Of a DNA stretch of 7,796 bases, positions 1 through 6,344 are shown in pieces. A program made the position numbers and the translations under genes. The DNA comes from Bacilli bacterium (GTDB lineage Bacteria > Bacillota_I > Bacilli_A > RF39 > UBA660). The first letter of the stretch is position 1. Each line of letters starts with the position of its first letter. The stretch is taken from NCBI GenBank assembly GCA_024698845.1, contig JAILQR010000020.1:1-7796 (forward strand), written 5' to 3'. The notes under the pieces are model-generated. The model made no database searches and was not told the DNA's origin. It saw only the letters and a list, made by a program, of their open reading frames with translations.

Positions 1-1055
1 TGTTAGAAGTAAATGGTTTTAATATATTTGAAATAGTATTAGTAACATTTCTTTCATCTTTAATTTTAGTGCCTATATCTAAAAAGATAGCTTTTCATAT
101 AAATGCACTAGATTATCCTAATGAGAGAAAAATACATAAAAAAATAATGCCTAGACTTGGTGGCATTGCTATATACGGATCTTTTTTATTAGGTTATATA
201 CTTTATGGAAGTAATACTCCACAAATGTTATCTATATTAATTGGTGGATTTGTTATTTTGGTAATGGGAATTATTGATGATATAAATCCTATTAGGGCAA
301 AATATAAATTTCTAGTTCATATAATAGCTTCGCTAATAGTTGTATTATATGGAAAAATTTATTTAACAGAAATTTCTTTCTTAGGTTTATATTTTAGTGT
401 ACCTGCACCACTATGTTATATTGTATCTTGTTTAATAATTGTATCACTGATAAATGCAATTAACTTAATGGATGGTCTTGATGGTATGGCATCAGGAATA
501 AGTTCAATATATTTCTTAACAATTTCTATAGTTGCGTTTATCCTAAATAGATTTGCTGGAATAGATATTATATTATCGTTAATAATGCTTGGATCAACTT
601 TAGGATTCCTAGTATATAACTTCCCACCAGCATCTACATTTATGGGTGATTGTGGAAGTAACTTCTTAGGTTTTATGATTGCAGTTATTTGTTTACTTGG
701 ATTTAAAGTAACAACATTTACATCAATTATTATTCCACTTGCCATATTAGCTCTTCCAATTATTGATACTGCTTTATCAATATTTAGAAGACTTTTAAAA
801 GGTCAAGGGATAGCAGAACCTGATAGAGAACACTTTCATCATCAACTACTTAAGATGAAATTTTCTCCAAGAACAAGCTTAATAATTATTTATATGATTA
901 ATATGTTATTTGCTACTGTTTCTATTTTCTATGCGTTAGGAGATAATAAGTTTGCTATAGTAATATATGTTCTTTTAATACTACTATTATTATTTATAGT
1001 TTTAAGAACTGATATTCTATTCGATCATAATAAAAATAAAAAATTAAAAAAATAA
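1..1055 (+). CDS. tagO: Undecaprenyl-phosphate sugar-1-phosphate transferase, TagO/WecA (MraY-like) family, 5' end missing
   Basis: Polytopic membrane enzyme that, by family, transfers a sugar-1-phosphate (usually GlcNAc-1-P from UDP-GlcNAc) to undecaprenyl phosphate. This is the first lipid-linked step of teichoic acid or other surface glycan synthesis. Family motifs seen: a DYPNERKIHKKIMPRLGG segment near the N-terminus, the Asp pair of GIIDD (nt 276-281), NAINLMDGLDG (nt 453-485), FMGDCGS (nt 639-659) and the HFHHQL histidine motif (nt 831-848). About ten hydrophobic segments surround these. A GTG at 69 is not the true start: the frame is open back to nt 3 and encodes the family's usual first membrane helix (LEVNGFNIFEIVLVTFLSSL). 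The window opens with TG, which could be the last two bases of the start codon, so little may be missing. Family assignment is firm. The exact sugar and end product are not readable from sequence, so the symbol is tentative. Confidence 0.9.
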   Translation, partial: LEVNGFNIFEIVLVTFLSSLILVPISKKIAFHINALDYPNERKIHKKIMPRLGGIAIYGSFLLGYILYGSNTPQMLSILIGGFVILVMGIIDDINPIRAKYKFLVHIIASLIVVLYGKIYLTEISFLGLYFSVPAPLCYIVSCLIIVSLINAINLMDGLDGMASGISSIYFLTISIVAFILNRFAGIDIILSLIMLGSTLGFLVYNFPPASTFMGDCGSNFLGFMIAVICLLGFKVTTFTSIIIPLAILALPIIDTALSIFRRLLKGQGIAEPDREHFHHQLLKMKFSPRTSLIIIYMINMLFATVSIFYALGDNKFAIVIYVLLILLLLFIVLRTDILFDHNKNKKLKK

Positions 1056-1083
1056 AACATCTATAATTATATAGATGTTTTTA
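1054..1083 (+). terminator. Rho-independent terminator after the tagO-like gene
   Basis: A perfect 10-bp stem (AACATCTATA 1056-1065 with TATAGATGTT 1070-1079) closes a 4-base ATTA loop and runs into a T-rich tail at 1078-1082. The stem begins directly after the stop codon. It is AT-rich, so it may be a moderate terminator, but its position and shape are right. Confidence 0.75.
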
Positions 1084-1092
1084 TGTTATAAT
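1084..1092 (+). promoter_or_regulatory. Extended -10 promoter for nifJ
   Basis: TGTTATAAT is a perfect extended -10 (TGnTATAAT). No good -35 is visible at the right distance, where the sequence is the preceding terminator stem, so the extended -10 would have to carry recognition. The predicted start near 1099 leaves only about a dozen bases before the nifJ start codon. The AGGTGAG ribosome binding site (1100-1106) sits 5 bases ahead of ATG 1112, so the mRNA would begin almost at its ribosome binding site. Confidence 0.6.
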
Positions 1093-1111
1093 TAATAATA
1101 GGTGAGTACTT

Positions 1112-4100
1112 ATGATAAAGTTAACAGATGGTAATAAAGCTTGTAGTAGTGTAGCACAATTATTTAGTGAACTTTGTGCTATATATCCAATCACTCCATC
1201 AAGTCCAATGGCTGCTGAAGTTGGAAAGCTTGCTGATCTAAAGAAAGAAAATTTATTTGGTTCAACAACTAAAGTTGTTGAAATGCAGTCAGAAGCCGGA
1301 GCTGCTGGATGTTTACATGGAGCATTAATTAGTGGTTCTTTTGCATCAACTTTTACATCTTCTCAAGGACTTTTATTAATGATTCCAAATATGTATAAGA
1401 TTGCTGGAGAGATGCTTCCAGGTGTCATGCATGTTGCTGCAAGAAGTTTATCAACTCATGCTTTATCAATTTTTGGTGACCATCAAGATATATATGCAAC
1501 AAGACAAACTGGATTTTGTATGCTTGCATCAAGTAATGTTGAAGAAGCTGGGAACTTAGCTGCTGTTGCACATTTAAGCGCTATAGAGGGTAGTTTACCA
1601 TTCTTACATTTCTTTGATGGTTTTAGAACTTCACATGAAATTAATACAGTTAATTTATTAACTGAAGATGATATAAGAAATCTATTTGATATTAGACTTA
1701 TTAATCAGTATAGAGAAAGAATTTTAAATGTAGGTAATAATATTCAAAGTGGTCTTGCTCAAAATGAAGATATCTATTTTCAAACAACTGAAGCAAGAAA
1801 TAAAGCTTATGAAAATATTGTTGAGATAGTTAAAAAGAACATGGATAAAGTAAATGATATCCTTGGTACTAGTTATGCTCCTTTTGAATATTATGGAAGT
1901 AGAAAAGCTAGTGATATTATTGTTGTTATGGGTAGTGCTACTGATACAACTAAAATGGTAGTAGATCACTTAAATAATAATGGATATGATACAGGAGTAG
2001 TATCTGTCCATCTTTATAGACCATTTAGTAAAAAATACTTAGAGAAAGTAATACCAGATACTGTTAAAAGAATTGCTGTTCTTGATAGAACTAAAGAAGC
2101 TGGAAGTATTGGTGAACCTTTATACTTAGATGTTTTAGCTGCTTTATCTGATAAAAAATATACTATTATAGGTGGTAGATATGGTTTATCAAGTAAAGAA
2201 GTAACACCTGCTGATATTAAAAGTGTATTTACTAATCTAATGGGAAGTCAAAAAAATAATTTTACAATTGGTATTGTTGATGATGTTACGAATCTTTCTT
2301 TAACTAAGGAGACATTTAATATTAAACTTGATTTAGATGAAGTAAAAATATTTGGTTATGGTTCTGATGGTATGGTTAGTGCTTCAAAGGAAATATTAAA
2401 CATATTATCAACAAATATGCAAAAAAATGTTCAAGGATATTTTGAATATGATTCAAGAAAAAGCGGTGGAGTTACCGTATCTCATATGAGAATAGGTAAG
2501 AAACCTATTAATGCTCCATACTATGTTAAGAACCCGAAATTTATTGTTGTTACTAAACTTGAATATTTAAATAAATTTGATTGTTTAAATGGTGCATTAG
2601 ATAATTCTGTACTTCTTGTTAATACATCGCTTAAAGATGTTGATTTTGATTTATATATTAATAATAATATTAAATCAAAATTATTAGAAAAAAATATAAT
2701 TTGTTATCTTGTTGATGCTGATAAGATTGCTGATAAAAATAACTTACATGGAAAAATTAGTAAGATTATGGAAGTTATTATTCTTCGTATGCTTGGTTTA
2801 AATGATGCATCAAAACATGTAATTGAATCTGTTAAAAAAGCATTTAAATCAAAAGGTGAAGATGTAATAAACAATAATATAAAAGCAATTGAAGAAGCAT
2901 TATATAATATTAATGTTTATAACGTTCATAAAACAGATGATGAAAAAGCAATTACTGAAGAAAAATTAACTATTTTTGATAAGATTAATAAAAGATTAGG
3001 TAATGAATTGAAAGTAAGTGATTTACTTGATTATAAAACTGGAATTATGCCTAATAATTTAGCCATTAAAGATAAAAAAGTAGCTAGTGAATTTGTTCCG
3101 GTATGGGATAGTTCTTCTTGTATTGGTTGTGCACAATGTAGTTTGGTATGTCCTCATGGAGCTATAAGAGTAATATTAAATGAAGAAGAAGGAATACCAT
3201 ATAGAAAAGATAATAAATATAAGTTAAAAATATCTATTAATAAAAATATATGTACTGGTTGTGGTGAATGCATTAAAACATGTCCTGTTAAGGAGAATAA
3301 ACCTCTTAAACTTGTTTCCTTTGATGAAGCCAGTGAAGTAGGAGAGGAATTCTTTAATCATGTTAATATTGATGCTCCAACAGATGATATTTTAGGTTCA
3401 CAATTAAAGAAAACATGTTTTATGAACCCTGGTGCTTGTGCTGGCTGCGGTGAAACGCCATATATTAAATTATTAACACAATTAGTTGGAGAAAAACTTG
3501 TAATAGCTAACGCTACAGGATGTTCTTCTATTTATGGAGGAAGTGCTCCAAGAACACCTTATAGTATTCCTTGGGCTAGTAGTTTATTTGAAGATAATGC
3601 TGAATTTGGATATGGTATTTTGCTTTCATATAATCAAAAAAGAGAGCATTTATTAAATGCTATAGATAAATATAGTGATGAACTAGATAACAGCGTTAAA
3701 ATATTATTTAATAAATTAAAGGAAAACTTTAATGATTTTGATATTACAAATGAGATTAAAGAAGAATTATCAACTGTTAATTTACCTGATGAACTTGATA
3801 AATTAAGAGATTATATTCCATCAAGAAGTGTATGGACTATTGGTGGAGATGGATGGGCATACGATATTGGCTTTGGAGGAATAGATCATGTTCTATCATC
3901 TAATACTAATGCTAAAATACTTGTTTTAGATACTGAAGTATACTCTAATACTGGTGGCCAGATGAGTAAGTCTTCTCAATTAGGTCAAGTTGCAGAATTT
4001 GCTAATTTTGGTAAAAGAAATTATAAGAAAGATTTATTTAGAATAGCTATGGCATATCCTAATTGTTATGTAGCTCAAATTAGTTTAGGAGCAAATCCTA

Positions 4101-4453
4101 TTCAAGCTATTAAAGCTATGAAAGAAGCAGAAAAACATGATGGACCTGCTATTATAATTGCTTATTCTCCATGTATTGAACATGGTATTAAATCTGGATG
4201 CTCTAATATGGAAGAAAAACTTGTAGTAAATGCTGGATATGTATTATTGATGAGATATAATCCAGAAGAAAATAAATTATATTTAGATTCAAAAGAACCT
4301 AGTTTTGATAAGTTAGAAGAGTTATGGAAAAATGAAACAAGGTTTAATGCATTAAAAATTAAAGATAGTAAACTTGCGGAAGAACTTTTATCAAATCAAA
4401 AGATTGAAATTGAAAATAGATATAATTACTATAAAGAATTATCTTCTAAATAA
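1112..4453 (+). CDS. nifJ: Pyruvate:ferredoxin (flavodoxin) oxidoreductase, single-chain
   Basis: Cytoplasmic enzyme that converts pyruvate, CoA and oxidised ferredoxin to acetyl-CoA, CO2 and reduced ferredoxin. It is the usual oxygen-sensitive link from glycolysis to acetate/ATP and hydrogen or other ferredoxin-dependent sinks in anaerobes. All hallmarks of the homodimeric form are present in order. The N-terminal domain has YPITPSSPM (25-33) with Thr28, Glu61 and Arg111 in the places of the known pyruvate/TPP contacts. The gamma-type domain has SRKSGGVTVSHMRIG. Two 4Fe-4S ferredoxin motifs lie at Cys670/673/676/680 and Cys714/717/720/724. The proximal cluster cysteines are Cys776, 779, 804 and 1021. 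The TPP-binding stretch runs from GDGWAYDIG (912-920) to DTEVYSNTGGQ (940-950). At 1113 aa it is slightly shorter than the common 1170-1200 aa but lacks no catalytic part. ATG 1112 has a well-spaced ribosome binding site. It is followed after 19 bases by a 79-aa gene before any terminator. Confidence 0.98.
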   Translation: MIKLTDGNKACSSVAQLFSELCAIYPITPSSPMAAEVGKLADLKKENLFGSTTKVVEMQSEAGAAGCLHGALISGSFASTFTSSQGLLLMIPNMYKIAGEMLPGVMHVAARSLSTHALSIFGDHQDIYATRQTGFCMLASSNVEEAGNLAAVAHLSAIEGSLPFLHFFDGFRTSHEINTVNLLTEDDIRNLFDIRLINQYRERILNVGNNIQSGLAQNEDIYFQTTEARNKAYENIVEIVKKNMDKVNDILGTSYAPFEYYGSRKASDIIVVMGSATDTTKMVVDHLNNNGYDTGVVSVHLYRPFSKKYLEKVIPDTVKRIAVLDRTKEAGSIGEPLYLDVLAALSDKKYTIIGGRYGLSSKEVTPADIKSVFTNLMGSQKNNFTIGIVDDVTNLSLTKETFNIKLDLDEVKIFGYGSDGMVSASKEILNILSTNMQKNVQGYFEYDSRKSGGVTVSHMRIGKKPINAPYYVKNPKFIVVTKLEYLNKFDCLNGALDNSVLLVNTSLKDVDFDLYINNNIKSKLLEKNIICYLVDADKIADKNNLHGKISKIMEVIILRMLGLNDASKHVIESVKKAFKSKGEDVINNNIKAIEEALYNINVYNVHKTDDEKAITEEKLTIFDKINKRLGNELKVSDLLDYKTGIMPNNLAIKDKKVASEFVPVWDSSSCIGCAQCSLVCPHGAIRVILNEEEGIPYRKDNKYKLKISINKNICTGCGECIKTCPVKENKPLKLVSFDEASEVGEEFFNHVNIDAPTDDILGSQLKKTCFMNPGACAGCGETPYIKLLTQLVGEKLVIANATGCSSIYGGSAPRTPYSIPWASSLFEDNAEFGYGILLSYNQKREHLLNAIDKYSDELDNSVKILFNKLKENFNDFDITNEIKEELSTVNLPDELDKLRDYIPSRSVWTIGGDGWAYDIGFGGIDHVLSSNTNAKILVLDTEVYSNTGGQMSKSSQLGQVAEFANFGKRNYKKDLFRIAMAYPNCYVAQISLGANPIQAIKAMKEAEKHDGPAIIIAYSPCIEHGIKSGCSNMEEKLVVNAGYVLLMRYNPEENKLYLDSKEPSFDKLEELWKNETRFNALKIKDSKLAEELLSNQKIEIENRYNYYKELSSK

Positions 4454-4472
4454 GTAGTAGGAAGGGATTGTT

Positions 4473-4712
4473 ATGGAAGGTAATGTGTATAGAATAAATT
4501 TAAAGTTTGGAGGTTTTGAAAGAAAGTATTATTCTGAACAAAACATTGAAGACTTTAGAAAAATTGTAATGAAAAGAAGAAGTGCAGCTATTAAAAATAA
4601 TGAACCAACATATTTTTATGATGAAATTATTAGAGCTATAGCTGCTGGTGATTATGAACTTATTACAGAAGAAGAAAAGAGAGCAGAAACTCATAAAAAG
4701 TCATCTAAATAA
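4473..4712 (+). CDS. Small protein of unknown function, cotranscribed with nifJ
   Basis: Not recognised. The 79-aa protein is soluble, highly charged and has no cysteines, so it is not a ferredoxin. It has a probable short beta strand (VYRINLKFGGF), then a helical, basic middle (residues 25-36, with RKIVMKRRSAAI), and a charged Lys/Glu-rich tail. ATG 4473 follows a purine-rich ribosome binding site (AGGAAGGG, about 4459-4466). It starts 19 bases after the nifJ stop, with no terminator or clear promoter between. It shares the operon terminator at 4711-4735. The arrangement suggests a function or expression linked to pyruvate oxidation, but the sequence itself gives no activity. Confidence 0.8.
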   Translation: MEGNVYRINLKFGGFERKYYSEQNIEDFRKIVMKRRSAAIKNNEPTYFYDEIIRAIAAGDYELITEEEKRAETHKKSSK

Positions 4713-4735
4713 ACACTACACATGTAGTGTTTTTT
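4711..4735 (+). terminator. Rho-independent terminator of the nifJ operon
   Basis: A 9-bp stem (AAACACTAC 4711-4719 with GTAGTGTTT 4724-4732), a 4-base ACAT loop and a run of six T at 4730-4735. The left arm includes the last two bases of the stop codon of the 79-aa gene. Confidence 0.85.
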
Positions 4736-4736
4736 A

Positions 4737-4765
4737 TTGACTTTTATATTAATATTACATATGAT
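4737..4765 (+). promoter_or_regulatory. Sigma-A-type promoter for the 270-aa gene
   Basis: TTGACT (-35, 4737-4742), a 17-base spacer and TATGAT (-10, 4760-4765) give one of the best vegetative promoters in the window. It starts two bases after the T-tract of the preceding terminator. A start near 4772 leaves a leader of about 25 bases. Confidence 0.75.
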
Positions 4766-4796
4766 ATAGACAAAATACTTGGAGGATTTGTGTTTA

Positions 4797-5609
4797 ATGA
4801 ATCAAGATAATTTCTTTGAAAGAATCAAGGGGTTAATTCAAAAAAATAATTCTAATAAAACTTCTAGTAATATAACTATGGAAGAACTTCTTGGCAGATA
4901 TAACTTTGTTCCTTTTAGTAAGCCTTTTTCAAGAACTACCATGGTTGAACCTTTTGCTATGAATATCAAGTATAATGAATCTTTTATTGCAAGTTATGGG
5001 GATTTATTTACTAAGTTTTCTAACTCTTTACCAGATGCTGCTTTTCATAATGTTTTAGATGATTTTAGATTTGGACAATCTGATGTTGGATATTTACAAG
5101 TTTATTCATCTCAACATAATGAAGCAATTGTTGATTTGTGCACGCATAATTATTCTAAAACACCAGCTGAAAATTATAGGGGTGAATATGGATATAAATT
5201 AATTAATGGTAAGTATTATAAAGATTTAGGTAAGAAAAGTGAAAAAGAGTTCTATGAACTTGTAAACGGATTTATTCATAAAGATTTATCTAAACAATCT
5301 TGTATAAGTATTGGAATTACTTTCGGGTTTAAAAATGATAAAGGATCTACATGGATAGAAAATGATCATTTTCCAAATAGATTTTACAACTTTGTATACT
5401 TAGTAATATTTAATGATGGAAGTATTTATTCTGATGGTAATATTGAGTATCTAAGAGAAATACCTTATACTGAATTAGAAAAGTTATTTAACTATATATC
5501 TGCATCAATTGGTAGTTCATATACATGGAGTAATAAAGCATATTATTTTGAAGTAGATGTTAGAGATTGTGTGTATTCAAGAAATAGAAAAATTAATATT
5601 TTAAGATAA
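4797..5609 (+). CDS. Unrecognised 270-aa cytoplasmic protein
   Basis: I do not recognise a family. The protein has no signal peptide, no membrane segment and no Cys/His metal cluster. The first ~30 residues are polar and Asn/Lys/Ser-rich. The rest looks like a globular alpha/beta fold rich in aromatic residues. Notable stretches are an LPDAAFHNVLDDFRFGQ segment (about residues 81-97), a YRGEYGYKLINGKYYKDLGKKS segment in two halves, and a C-terminal region with VYLVIFNDGSIYSDGNIEYL. I chose ATG 4797 because GGAGG (4781-4785) lies 11 bases ahead. An in-frame TTG at 4779 overlaps the ribosome binding site itself, and the TTG at 4788 is too close to it. The gene has its own promoter and no obvious functional partner. 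No strong terminator follows it, so reading into the next regulator gene is possible. Confidence 0.85.
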   Translation: MNQDNFFERIKGLIQKNNSNKTSSNITMEELLGRYNFVPFSKPFSRTTMVEPFAMNIKYNESFIASYGDLFTKFSNSLPDAAFHNVLDDFRFGQSDVGYLQVYSSQHNEAIVDLCTHNYSKTPAENYRGEYGYKLINGKYYKDLGKKSEKEFYELVNGFIHKDLSKQSCISIGITFGFKNDKGSTWIENDHFPNRFYNFVYLVIFNDGSIYSDGNIEYLREIPYTELEKLFNYISASIGSSYTWSNKAYYFEVDVRDCVYSRNRKINILR

Positions 5610-5619
5610 ATGTTAAAAC

Positions 5620-5640
5620 TCTTTGACAAATTTCCAAAGA
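5620..5640 (+). repeat. Inverted repeat downstream of the 270-aa gene
   Basis: TCTTTG (5620-5625) and CAAAGA (5635-5640) are separated by 9 bases and followed by a short TTTT. This is a weak terminator candidate. It also covers a TTGACA (5623-5628) that lacks a good -10 at 16-18 bases, so an operator or chance match is equally possible. Confidence 0.3.
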
Positions 5641-5651
5641 ACTTTTGTAGA

Positions 5652-5677
5652 TTTACATACTCGTAAAATTCTATAAT
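5652..5677 (+). promoter_or_regulatory. -10 element with adjoining palindrome, probable promoter/operator of the Xre gene
   Basis: A perfect TATAAT lies at 5672-5677, 25 bases ahead of the Xre start codon. Just upstream is the palindrome TTTAC-ATACTC-GTAAA (5652-5667). Its position over the spacer/-35 side suits binding by the Xre-type protein encoded downstream. TTTACA (5652-5657) resembles a -35 but is only 14 bases from the -10, so the promoter is imperfect and may need help or be regulated. Confidence 0.45.
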
Positions 5678-5702
5678 CGTTGTGAAAGAAGGAGGAAAGA
5701 AT

Positions 5703-6104
5703 ATGGCATTAGGTCAAAATATATTAAAACTTAGAAAAAAGAAAGGTCTTTCACAAGAGGAACTAGGGGAAAAGATTGATGTTACAAGACAAACAATATC
5801 TAATTGGGAGTTGGAAGAAACATCACCTAATCCTGACCAACTAAAATTATTGTCAAATGTTTTAGAAGTTAGTATTGATGATTTAATGGATAATACTATT
5901 AATAGCGCAGTTCTTAATAAATTGAAACTTAACGATGAACAAACAAAAAAAGTAAAAAAAGTATTAAAAGGTGTTGTAATTGGACTTATAGTATTACTTG
6001 CTGCTGATATTATTACTTTTGCTGTTTGTTATACTAAGAAAATTGGACCTTTTAAAGAAAAGAAATCTGAAACTAATATTGTATATGTAAAAGATAGTAT
6101 TTAG
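5703..6104 (+). CDS. Xre-family HTH regulator with one C-terminal membrane segment
   Basis: Predicted DNA-binding regulator anchored in the membrane, 133 aa. Residues about 5-61 form a classic Xre/HTH_3 domain (ILKLRKKKGLSQEELGEKI, then VTRQTISNWE as recognition region, and SPNPDQLKLLSNVLEVSIDDLM). After a charged linker (DEQTKKVKKVLKG) comes one hydrophobic segment at about 90-110, then a basic 22-residue tail. This would place the HTH in the cytoplasm and the tail outside. ATG 5703 is the start because AAGGAGG (5689-5695) lies 7 bases ahead. An in-frame GTG at 5682 lies upstream of that site. The gene probably autoregulates through the palindrome at 5652-5667. Targets are unknown. A second regulator of the same layout begins at 7290. 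Confidence 0.9.
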   Translation: MALGQNILKLRKKKGLSQEELGEKIDVTRQTISNWELEETSPNPDQLKLLSNVLEVSIDDLMDNTINSAVLNKLKLNDEQTKKVKKVLKGVVIGLIVLLAADIITFAVCYTKKIGPFKEKKSETNIVYVKDSI

Positions 6105-6119
6105 TACTATCTTTTTTTT
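6090..6119 (+). terminator. Rho-independent terminator overlapping the Xre stop codon
   Basis: A perfect 10-bp stem (AAAGATAGTA 6090-6099 with TACTATCTTT 6105-6114), a 5-base loop made of TT plus the TAG stop codon, and a run of eight T at 6112-6119. The last codons of the gene form the left arm. Confidence 0.88.
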
Positions 6120-6122
6120 AAT

Positions 6123-6148
6123 AAAAAAAAGACCGCCAAACGGCGGTC
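6123..6148 (-). terminator. Rho-independent terminator of sRNA A (minus strand)
   Basis: GACCGCC (6131-6137) pairs perfectly with GGCGGTC (6142-6148) around a 4-base loop. The run of eight A at 6123-6130 becomes eight T on the minus strand, directly after the stem. No T-run follows on the plus strand, so the terminator works leftward, although no protein gene on the minus strand precedes it. It faces the plus-strand terminator at 6090-6119 head-on. Confidence 0.88.
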
Positions 6149-6217
6149 ATTCAGGGGGTTTTGGTTTGACCTAACTACAATAGTCGTAATTGGGTCTAGC
6201 ATGATAGTATCATGCTA
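6123..6217 (-). ncRNA. Candidate small RNA A, about 95 nt, divergent from sRNA B
   Basis: No known RNA family recognised. Read on the minus strand, transcription from the promoter at 6223-6251 should start near 6216-6217, exactly at hairpin 1: TAGCATGAT and ATCATGCTA with a 3-base ACT loop (9 bp). Next is hairpin 2, an outer GACC/GGTC pairing (6193-6196 with 6168-6171) enclosing ACTA-TTG-TAGT. A 19-base unpaired linker follows (plus-strand 6149-6167) holding a CCCCC tract, then a GC-rich terminator. GC is 40 of 95 bases, well above the surroundings, as expected for structured RNA in an AT-rich genome. It has no start codon with a ribosome binding site. The C-rich linker suggests pairing with G-rich Shine-Dalgarno sequences, as in the C-rich sRNAs of Staphylococcus and Listeria. 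The function is inferred only. Confidence 0.72.
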
Positions 6218-6222
6218 TATTA

Positions 6223-6251
6223 AGTTTATCTTTTTTTATATTATTTGTCAA
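6223..6251 (-). promoter_or_regulatory. Promoter of sRNA A (minus strand)
   Basis: On the minus strand TTGACA (6251-6246) is followed by a 17-base spacer and TAAACT (6228-6223). The -35 is perfect and the -10 matches the consensus at 4 of 6 positions. The predicted start falls on the first base or two of hairpin 1. Confidence 0.65.
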
Positions 6252-6308
6252 TTTAAATAAATGATAATTTTTAGATTTTAAAAAAATTATTTTTTTTATA
6301 AAAAAGTG
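6252..6308. promoter_or_regulatory. AT-only spacer between the divergent sRNA promoters, possible UP elements
   Basis: This 57-base stretch between the two TTGACA boxes is almost pure A/T with long A and T tracts on both sides. Placed upstream of both -35 boxes, it could act as UP elements that bind RNA polymerase alpha subunits and raise both promoters. Composition is the only evidence. Confidence 0.4.
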
Positions 6309-6337
6309 TTGACAAATTATCACTTTTCGATTAGGAT
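6309..6337 (+). promoter_or_regulatory. Promoter of sRNA B (plus strand)
   Basis: TTGACA (6309-6314), a 17-base spacer and TAGGAT (6332-6337). The predicted start, 7-8 bases on, falls at 6344-6345, the first base of hairpin 1 of sRNA B. The bases after the -35 (AAAT, A or T, AT) match those after the -35 of the sRNA A promoter, suggesting related promoters. Confidence 0.75.
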
Positions 6338-6344
6338 ATGTATC

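Noticed and set aside
416..745. Open frame of 109 codons on the minus strand
   Set aside because: It lies wholly inside the tagO-like gene on the opposite strand, with no ribosome binding site and a low-complexity Ile/Asn-rich product. It is a shadow frame.
1724..1969. Open frame of 81 codons on the minus strand inside nifJ
   Set aside because: Ile/Ser/Thr-rich antisense shadow of a well-supported gene.
4500..4694. Open frame of 64 codons on the minus strand opposite the 79-aa gene
   Set aside because: Phe/Ser-rich antisense shadow. The plus-strand gene has the ribosome binding site and operon context.
4779..4796. TTG at 4779 as start of the 270-aa gene
   Set aside because: It overlaps the GGAGG ribosome binding site (4781-4785), which instead serves ATG 4797.
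5623..5653. TTGACA at 5623 as a full promoter
   Set aside because: No good -10 lies 16-18 bases downstream. The nearest, TAGATT, is at 19 bases and weak.
5682..5702. GTG at 5682 as start of the first Xre gene
   Set aside because: It lies upstream of the AAGGAGG site that serves ATG 5703, and it is too close to the TATAAT at 5672-5677.
6131..6148. GC-rich hairpin as a second terminator for the plus-strand Xre gene
   Set aside because: No T-run follows on the plus strand. The A8 run on its left makes it a terminator for minus-strand transcription.
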